A stretch of DNA of 64,000 bases from contig NZ_LAHO01000007.1 in NCBI RefSeq assembly GCF_000987775.1, positions 1 to 64,000 on the forward strand, written 5' to 3'. Below, piece after piece: positions 58,286 through 64,000 of the stretch (positions are counted from its first letter, which is position 1; every line of letters begins with the position of its first letter). The notes beneath the pieces were generated by a model. That model did not search any database. It was not told the origin of the DNA and saw nothing but the letters and a program-made list of their open reading frames with translations. A program made the translations under genes and the position numbers. Source of the stretch: Arsukibacterium ikkense (GTDB taxonomy: Bacteria > Pseudomonadota > Gammaproteobacteria > Enterobacterales > Alteromonadaceae).

Positions 58286-58379
58286 TAATACATCCATGTA
58301 GGCTCGATTATAAACTTCATCCTGGAAGTTTATCCTGCGGACTAGCTTCGCTGTTCAAATTCGCTCCCGGCGAATTTGT
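58286..58379. repeat. Palindromic modules between hsdR and hsdM
   Basis: Two perfect hairpins: arms ATAAACTTC (58310-58318) and GAAGTTTAT (58325-58333) with loop ATCCTG; and arms CAAATTCGC/GCGAATTTG with loop TCCCG at 58356-58378, identical to the unit at 48639-48661. A shorter ACAT-CC-ATGT palindrome lies at about 58290-58299. They lie in the only sizeable gap of the second RM operon. Confidence 0.7.
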
Positions 58380-58446
58380 CAGCATCCAGGCCTGCAACGG
58401 TTGGCTTAGCGCAAGCCGGTTCTCACCTATATATCGAGCTTTACAC

Positions 58447-60846
58447 TCAGGCGATGCTTTTATCGTCGTAAAGCGCTTGTTCTAATTCGTGCAGAGCTTG
58501 CTCGTAACCGGCTTTACCACCAAAGGCATTCACCAGCTCAACCATCGTGCCCATGGTATTAAACGGCGGCAGCTGTAAAATTTTAATATCTTCAATATGG
58601 GCAATGCCGGTGTCGGCATACTTTTCCAGCAGGTTTTCCAGCACTTGCAACGCTGCACCCTGGTATTTAGTAAAGTAGTTGCGCTTTTTCACGTTATTGG
58701 CGCGCTCGCGCCGGGTAAGTGGCGGTGCATCGTAAACGATATGGGCAATTAAATCGAAGGCATCCAGTTCGCCGCCGTGCTTTTGCTTAACTTCTGCCCG
58801 CAGTTCATCCCAAAATACGCCCTGCTCGGCCAGCTGCTGAATAATTTCCTGCTTACGCTCGGCGCTGCTCCAGTGGCGGAAAAAGTCTTTTAAGGTGGCA
58901 AACTGCTTTTGCACGCACTGTTTGGTGTAATCGGTTAGTGACTCGGTAATCAACTTACCGTCCGGGCCTAAAAACTGTACCCGCTCGCCAATCATATTTA
59001 CCGGCTGGCCGTTAACAAAGAACTTCTGCTTTTTCTCGCCGCCGCCTTCACCACCTGAGCCAAAGCCATCATCTTCACCCTCGCCGCTCTCTGGCGTTGG
59101 ATGATAACCTGGCCCTTCATCTTCTATACCACCCGGTGTTTCTTCCGGTGGCACCGGATCATCACCCGGTTTGAGGCTATATACCATTACCGGATCACCA
59201 TCAAAGGCCGGATCGGCAAACAACTCGGTGGCTTTTTTAAAGTCCATAATGGTAAACCACAGTTTGTCGTAGTCTTCATTAATCCGGGTGCCACGGCCGA
59301 TAATTTGCTTAAACTCTGTCATCGACTGAATGCGTTGATCCAGCACGACCAGCTTGCAGGTTTGCGCATCCACACCGGTAGTCATTAATTTGCTGGTGGT
59401 GGCAATAACCGGATAACGGCTTTCCGGGTTGATAAAGTTATCCAGCTCGGCTTTGCCTTCGTTGTCATCGCCGGTAATGCGCATAATGTACTTGCTGCTT
59501 TCGCGCACCCGCTCCGGGTTCAGGTTTACCAGGGCCTGGCGCATGCGTTCGGCATGGTCGATGTCGTCACAGAAAATAATGGTTTTTTGAAACTCGCCGG
59601 TTTTTTGCAGGTATTCAGTAACCTTTTGCGCCACCAGCTGGGTACGCTCGTCAAATACGATATTGCGATCCATATCCTTCTGGTTATAGATCCGGTCTTC
59701 AATCTCCAGGCCGTATTTGTCTTTCTGGCCTTTTTTTGGCCGCCAGCCTTGCAGGTCTATATCAAAATCGATGCGCACGACTTTGTAAGGCGCTAAAAAG
59801 CCATCATCAATGCCCTGCTTAAGCGAGTAGGTAAAAATGGGCTCACCAAAATAATGGATATTGCTGACTTCTTTGGTTTCTTTGGGTGTAGCAGTAAGGC
59901 CTACGTGGGTAGCGGTTTTAAAATAATCCAGAATGTCTCGCCAGGCAGAGTCTTCCCGCGCACTACCCCGGTGACATTCGTCTATAACGATTAAATCGAA
60001 AAAGTCAGGCGAAAACTCACGATAAATGTTTTGCTCTTCTTCAGTACCGGTAACTGCCTGGTACAGCGACAAATAGATTTCATACGACTTATTAATCGTG
60101 CGCTTGGTGATTTTGGTCATGGCCTGACCAAATGGCTTGAAGTCGTTGTTTTTAGTTTGGTCGACCAGAATATTGCGATCCGCTAAAAACAAAATTCTCT
60201 TTTTCTGCCGTGACTTCCAAAGCCGCCAGATAATCTGAAACGCGGTATAGGTTTTACCGGTGCCGGTGGCCATAACCAGTAATATTCTGTCCTGGCCGCG
60301 CGCTACCGCTTCTACAGTACGGTTAATAGCGGTCATCTGGTAATAACGCGGGCTGCGGCCACTACCATCATCATAGTATGGGGTATCGACCAACTGTACG
60401 GCAGCGTCTTTAAAACCATGATGCTGGCAATACCATTGCCATAGCTGCGCCGGAGAGGGAAATTCAGCAAGGCTGAGCTCGTGTTCGGTTTTACCGCTTA
60501 AGCCTGTTTTATCATGAAATAAAAAACCGTCACCATTGCTGGAGAACACAAACAGCACATCCAGCGCTTCACTGTATGCCAACGCCTGCTGCATACCAGA
60601 GCCAAGGCTGTGTTTATTGTCTTTCGCCTCTACCACTGCCAGCGGCAGGTTCTTTTTATGGTAGAGCACATAATCAGCACGACGCTTTTCACCACGGGTG
60701 TGCATGCGGCCACGTACTATTACTCTACCCGCAGTAAAGGTGAGCTCTTCACGAATTTGGCTTTGCAGATCCCAACCGGCCTGCAAAATGGCAGGGGTAA
60801 TAAACTTGGAGCAGATATCACGCTCACTCAGGGCTTTTTTATTCAT
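58447..60846 (-). CDS. hsdR: Type I restriction enzyme R subunit (type IB-like)
   Basis: 799 residues, near the size of EcoAI/EcoEI HsdR. The nuclease site is Asp58 and Glu73-Ala-Lys75 ([13 protein letters not shown]). The helicase has GTGKT at 195-199, DECHRG near 292, GLTATP near 319 and IIGRGTRI near 506. A Gly/Glu-rich linker (about 580-620) precedes the C-terminal domain that binds the methylase. It is the first gene of the long leftward operon ending at 49511. Confidence 0.94.
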   Translation of the reverse strand: MNKKALSERDICSKFITPAILQAGWDLQSQIREELTFTAGRVIVRGRMHTRGEKRRADYVLYHKKNLPLAVVEAKDNKHSLGSGMQQALAYSEALDVLFVFSSNGDGFLFHDKTGLSGKTEHELSLAEFPSPAQLWQWYCQHHGFKDAAVQLVDTPYYDDGSGRSPRYYQMTAINRTVEAVARGQDRILLVMATGTGKTYTAFQIIWRLWKSRQKKRILFLADRNILVDQTKNNDFKPFGQAMTKITKRTINKSYEIYLSLYQAVTGTEEEQNIYREFSPDFFDLIVIDECHRGSAREDSAWRDILDYFKTATHVGLTATPKETKEVSNIHYFGEPIFTYSLKQGIDDGFLAPYKVVRIDFDIDLQGWRPKKGQKDKYGLEIEDRIYNQKDMDRNIVFDERTQLVAQKVTEYLQKTGEFQKTIIFCDDIDHAERMRQALVNLNPERVRESSKYIMRITGDDNEGKAELDNFINPESRYPVIATTSKLMTTGVDAQTCKLVVLDQRIQSMTEFKQIIGRGTRINEDYDKLWFTIMDFKKATELFADPAFDGDPVMVYSLKPGDDPVPPEETPGGIEDEGPGYHPTPESGEGEDDGFGSGGEGGGEKKQKFFVNGQPVNMIGERVQFLGPDGKLITESLTDYTKQCVQKQFATLKDFFRHWSSAERKQEIIQQLAEQGVFWDELRAEVKQKHGGELDAFDLIAHIVYDAPPLTRRERANNVKKRNYFTKYQGAALQVLENLLEKYADTGIAHIEDIKILQLPPFNTMGTMVELVNAFGGKAGYEQALHELEQALYDDKSIA

Positions 60847-60876
60847 GCACTCACGTATCCCTATGATGACTAACCG

Positions 60877-60904
60877 ATTGTATAGGAAATGGTGACGGGG
60901 TCAA
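60877..60904 (-). promoter_or_regulatory. Predicted promoter of the second RM/RT operon
   Basis: On the - strand TTGACC (60904-60899), a 16-base spacer and TACAAT (60882-60877), ending 31 bases upstream of the hsdR start. With no other strong promoter seen inside the operon except possibly before hsdM, this could drive all seven genes. Confidence 0.5.
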
Positions 60905-61943
60905 ATTGTCATCTAACAATATTACAGTGGTTTACAAGAATGATAGGGAATTGAGCAAAAATCAATCAACTCAACCGTCATTCATCGTTAAATGCGAGAA
61001 ATAAAAGCGTCGCAAAAAACAGAATATTTACATCAGCCTGTTTTTTGAGCGGAAAAAAGATTAAGCAATTGTTTTTATTATATTTATTTATAGCATAACT
61101 GATTTTTAGCAGCATAACTCATTTTTAGCAGCCAAAATCCGAAATTCATGACAAAAATATGAATAAGCAATTGTTTTAAAAAGGTATTTACCAATCAAAA
61201 TCATTGTTCAAAAAACATACAGGCGATGCATAACTCATTTTTAGCAGAATGAGTATAATTTGTATACACAGGAAAAATAACTATATGAAATTAAAGGTAA
61301 ATAATTTCACTATTTTACCCACAATTAGGCCTGCTAAAAATCTGTTATGCATAACTCATTTTTAGCAGCTTTGCATAACTGATTTTTAGCAACATTTAAT
61401 CATTAAATTCATTTGCTTACCGACCTCTGTACATTATTTGCGCATAACTCATTTTTAGCAGCATAACTCATTTTTAGCAGGTTATTTATTTTTATATCAA
61501 TAACTTAATTCATTTTCTAGCAAGAAGTATCCAACCCCTCTAGATCTAGAATAGATATAGAATAGAAAGAGAAGATTCGTCAAACAACATATCAAAATTC
61601 GACTTTAAAATTACGGCCTACATCATCTTTTCAATGACTACCCTATACGTTGATATCAAAGTCATGATTAAAATCAACAGAGAGGCTTACAGGCAGCTTA
61701 AAATTGATTTAAACCTGGTATATCAACTATCAGCTAAGCCTGGTTAATTTAATAATAAAACTCGCTATTACTCTCAATTTTTATGGTTAACTAAAATATA
61801 ACAAACCAATAGGGAATCTGGCTTAAGCTACTTTTTAGGAGATTTTTGTATTTCATATACAACTGATTAATCGATTTAACTTGGCAAGTATTTGTATTTG
61901 TAGTAACAAGACATAGAGAAGATCACTAATAAGGAAGTTTTTG
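60905..61943. other. AT-rich non-coding region with iteron array
   Basis: About 1 kb without a recognisable protein gene. It holds eight 19-bp repeats (next entry), a TATAAT-like box (61254-61259), a 26-codon frame starting at 61285 after AGGAAAAA, and a near-match to a DnaA box, TTACCCACA (61315-61323, one mismatch from TTATCCACA). The part after 61480 is very AT-rich without clear features. Confidence 0.6.
61093..61478 (+). repeat. Iteron-like array of eight 19-bp repeats
   Basis: Unit GCATAACTCATTTTTAGCA, with C or G at position 9. Direct copies lie at 61093-61111, 61112-61130, 61228-61246, 61349-61367, 61373-61391, 61441-61459 and 61460-61478. One inverted copy at 61332-61350 shares its last two bases with the copy at 61349, making a head-to-head pair. 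Tandem pairs and a single inverted pair are the pattern of Rep-binding iterons and a rep operator in iteron plasmids. No rep gene was recognised nearby. Confidence 0.8.
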
Positions 61944-62489
61944 ATGGCAGCTAGTACACTATGCAAGTCTTGCAACAGCCAAGTTTTATCGAACAGTAAA
62001 AAATGTCCAGTTTGCAACTCGTCGATTTCATCCAACAGATTTATTAAAATAGTTAAAATCGCATTAGTAGCAGTAATCGCAGTTCCAATTTTGTCTGCAA
62101 TACTAACTGCAATTTCAGGGTATGAGGGAACGACCTACCAAGCCACAGCTAAGCCGCTAGAATCAGACTATGCTGATGCAAAAGTATTTGATTACAGGGC
62201 TGCTGCCCTTCAAAACATCCCCAGAAATGAACTAATTCGTGTTAACGGCGTTGTTATTCAGACATATGGTAAAAATGCTATTAGGCTCGGTACAAAAAGA
62301 GTCTTTGGAGGTTTTTTTGAAGAAGATGTTTACCTAACTTTTTCTGAAGCTCCCCAAATTTTGGAGGGCGACACTCTAGAAATAAAAGCCAGATATCAAG
62401 GAGTGCAAATTTTCGAGACTATTCTGAAAACTGAATCAAAAGTTCCTCACCTCCATGTTGATTATTATTCGGTAAGTAAGATGAATTAA
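61944..62489 (+). CDS. Zinc-ribbon membrane protein, unknown function
   Basis: 181 residues from ATG 61944, after AAGGAAG; an in-frame TTG lies just upstream. The N-terminus has two Cys pairs (CKSC, CPVC, residues 7-24) forming a zinc ribbon, then one membrane helix (about 34-58), then an outer domain of about 115 residues with VFDYRAAALQNIPRNELIRVNGVVIQTYGKNAIRL, which may be an OB-like beta fold. Similar layouts occur in uncharacterised envelope proteins. It stands alone. Confidence 0.65.
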   Translation: MAASTLCKSCNSQVLSNSKKCPVCNSSISSNRFIKIVKIALVAVIAVPILSAILTAISGYEGTTYQATAKPLESDYADAKVFDYRAAALQNIPRNELIRVNGVVIQTYGKNAIRLGTKRVFGGFFEEDVYLTFSEAPQILEGDTLEIKARYQGVQIFETILKTESKVPHLHVDYYSVSKMN

Positions 62490-62703
62490 GGATTTTTTTC
62501 TCAAAACACTTGCTTTAGATAGCCGTGACTAAGTTAGAGAGTGTCTGCTGTCATGCTTCATACCGGCAACGCAGCAGATGCAACAACAAAAAGCAGATTT
62601 TAGTTTAGTTTTGTTCTTACCCTAATAATAACGCCGCCAACATCCGCCGCTTTATATCGGCTACTAAGCCTCACAAAATAAGCTGCCGAAGTGTTTGGCC
62701 TTC

Positions 62704-63195
62704 CTATGCATTTTTTAAAAATATCTCGAATTTAGTATTCAAGGCTTTTTCTTCGGATGAGAACCAATCAACTATAGCGTGCACGCTGTCCTCTGCGGAT
62801 TCATACTCTTCACTAGTTGCATCAATGTGTTTAGCATTAAGGCGATCCAAAGCACGTTGGAGCTGAACCCCTTTGCCTCGGAACTGTGGGATTAACTCTT
62901 CTATGTCTGGCATTTCCATAGGGCCGAGTCGTTCAATTTCCCATCTAAAATCATCGCACTGGTCAAGTAGCGCGTTAGTTCCTTTGAAAATGCCGACCAC
63001 CTGACCTGTGCGGTAATTCATACAAAATTTAGCGTGCTCTTTCATGAGTTCAAACGCTCGTAGCCTGCTGGGTCGAAGGTTCTGCTGCATGGCAATTTCA
63101 TTGGACTTCTCTGCCACAAGCCGAGACTGTCTGGCATAAACTGCTGACAATAGCGCCACTACTACTGCCAGAACTGCAATAATATTACTTAGCAA
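62704..63195 (-). CDS. Small membrane-anchored protein, unknown function
   Basis: 163 residues with one N-terminal membrane helix (about 3-21) followed by a charged helical domain (EKSNEIAMQQNLRPSRLRAFELMKEHAKFC..). No family was recognised. It lies between the zinc-ribbon gene and the DUF5677-like gene, in an accessory region with lower GC than the core. Role unknown. Confidence 0.6.
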   Translation of the reverse strand: MLSNIIAVLAVVVALLSAVYARQSRLVAEKSNEIAMQQNLRPSRLRAFELMKEHAKFCMNYRTGQVVGIFKGTNALLDQCDDFRWEIERLGPMEMPDIEELIPQFRGKGVQLQRALDRLNAKHIDATSEEYESAEDSVHAIVDWFSSEEKALNTKFEIFLKNA

Positions 63196-63359
63196 ACAGA
63201 TTACTCCTCATGTGCATCTCTCTTGTACCATTTGTTATACCTGTTTTTCGAAGTTATTACTGCTGAACCACACTCTGTCACTTAAGACCCTGTCTTCAAG
63301 TTATGTAAAAACTTCTTAGTCTAATGATCTTAAGTTTGGGGAAAAGGTCACCATCATAA

Positions 63360-64000
63360 CTACAGCATCTGCAATGGATTATTATTATGCGCTATCGCGG
63401 CGCTATTTAAGGTCTTTTCCTGAGTTATTCGAAGCATTGTTAAGAATACAGAAGAATCTAGAGCTGGGAATAGTAATAGAAATTTCGTTACGATTATGGA
63501 TGACGAAAGCATCGCCAGATCAATCGGTGTTAACAATCCAGAGGAACTTGGGCCTACAACAAGTCCGGTTTGGTTCGCAAGTGCAAGGCTGGCATAATTC
63601 GATTTAGAGGGGGCATGTATTTTCTCACAAGCCAACATGAAATAAGGTCGATAGTGATCTAAACCTGTTGCGACTTCTAAGGTATGCAAGTTAAACCTGT
63701 TCCTATTTATATTCAGATCTTGAGCTTCTAGGTATGGTTTAGCCCATTCGTAATCACAATACTCATCAAAATCATCGCCTAATTCTTTAAGCGCACATTC
63801 TTTCAATCGACTTATATCAGCCATCTGGTCAACACTAAAGGGCTTATGTTTAAGCCGTTCTGCATGCTTGCTCAAAGATTGAGCACCTTTTTCATTCTTA
63901 ATATGTTCTGACAAAATATATCGACGAGCAGATGACTCAGACTCAGCAATTACACATGAACACACAGCAAGTTCATGAAGGGTTCGCCATCTCGCTAAAG
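63360..64000 (-). CDS. DUF5677-like protein, 5' end beyond window
   Basis: At least 212 residues. The frame stays open to the window edge: upstream of the GTG at 63965 it continues LARWRTLHELAV, so the true start lies outside. The RTLHELAV opening, a Tyr/Trp region (DDFDEYCDYEWAKPYLEAQDL) and HYRPYFMLACEKIHAPSKS are the pattern of DUF5677 proteins, which are helical and of unknown function and often sit in accessory or defence regions. Confidence 0.7.
   Translation of the reverse strand, partial: LARWRTLHELAVCSCVIAESESSARRYILSEHIKNEKGAQSLSKHAERLKHKPFSVDQMADISRLKECALKELGDDFDEYCDYEWAKPYLEAQDLNINRNRFNLHTLEVATGLDHYRPYFMLACEKIHAPSKSNYASLALANQTGLVVGPSSSGLLTPIDLAMLSSSIIVTKFLLLFPALDSSVFLTMLRITQEKTLNSAAIAHNNNPLQML

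Noticed and set aside
61093..61478. CRISPR array
   Set aside because: Repeats are only 19 bp, spacing runs from 0 to about 100 bases, one copy is inverted, and no cas genes are near.

Overview
The window reads as a chromosomal segment of a gammaproteobacterium. The block rnm/yciO/scpA/scpB/rluB transcribed away from a trpL-trpE-G-D-CF-B-A operon, with separate trpE and trpG and a fused trpCF, is the arrangement familiar from Alteromonadales, Shewanella and Vibrio relatives. The general look of the housekeeping proteins suggests a Rheinheimera/Arsukibacterium-like member of the Alteromonadales; that genus-level guess is memory-based and weak. No rRNA, intact tRNA or CRISPR array was seen.

Region 1 (1-9.9 kb) is a class I lanthipeptide cluster: a 69-residue precursor with a GG leader on the + strand, and a convergent leftward operon lanC, lanB, HlyD-type adaptor, C39-peptidase ABC transporter. 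The 1.1 kb gap to its right holds the decayed remnant of a transposase, probably of the IS1182 family.

Region 2 (9.9-39.7 kb) is core chromosome: an NSS-family symporter, YciI-like protein, galE, lipoproteins, rluB/scpB/scpA, yciO, rnm, the complete trp operon with a visible trpL attenuator, slyD-like PPIase, PQQ-type sugar dehydrogenase, hemH, a class A-like penicillin-binding protein, a diguanylate cyclase, a HAD phosphatase, a YebC-family protein, cytochrome b562, a CsbD-like stress protein, a DUF445 protein and a 2OG-Fe(II) oxygenase. A three-gene set of unknown role (14.2-16.4 kb) interrupts it.

Region 3 (39.7-61.5 kb) is a defence island with two complete type I restriction-modification operons, both transcribed leftward. 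The first (47.4-39.9 kb; sizes and order like type IC) is hsdM-hsdS-[HEPN-like]-hsdR-[zeta-toxin-like]-[small protein]. The second (60.8-49.5 kb; sizes and order like type IB) is hsdR-hsdM-hsdS followed, by a 4-base overlap, by a 932-residue reverse transcriptase, a separate nitrilase-fold protein with an intact Glu-Lys-Cys triad, a DUF3800 protein and a NYN/LOTUS nuclease. The RT plus nitrilase pairing recalls defence-associated reverse transcriptase type 1, where the two are known as a fusion. Here they are split, extended by two further putative RNA-acting proteins and wired into an RM operon; this is the strongest candidate for an undescribed system in the window.

Region 4 (60.9-64 kb): immediately upstream of the second RM operon are eight copies of a 19-bp repeat (seven direct, one inverted), which look like plasmid iterons without a recognisable rep gene. 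Accessory genes follow (zinc-ribbon membrane protein, a small membrane protein, and a DUF5677-like gene cut by the window edge). Long hairpins with a TGGCGGAGAGAG tail, which resembles the 3' end of a serine tRNA read in antisense, flank the first RM operon, and palindromic modules recur at 48.5 and 58.3 kb. Both are consistent with repeated insertion at this locus.
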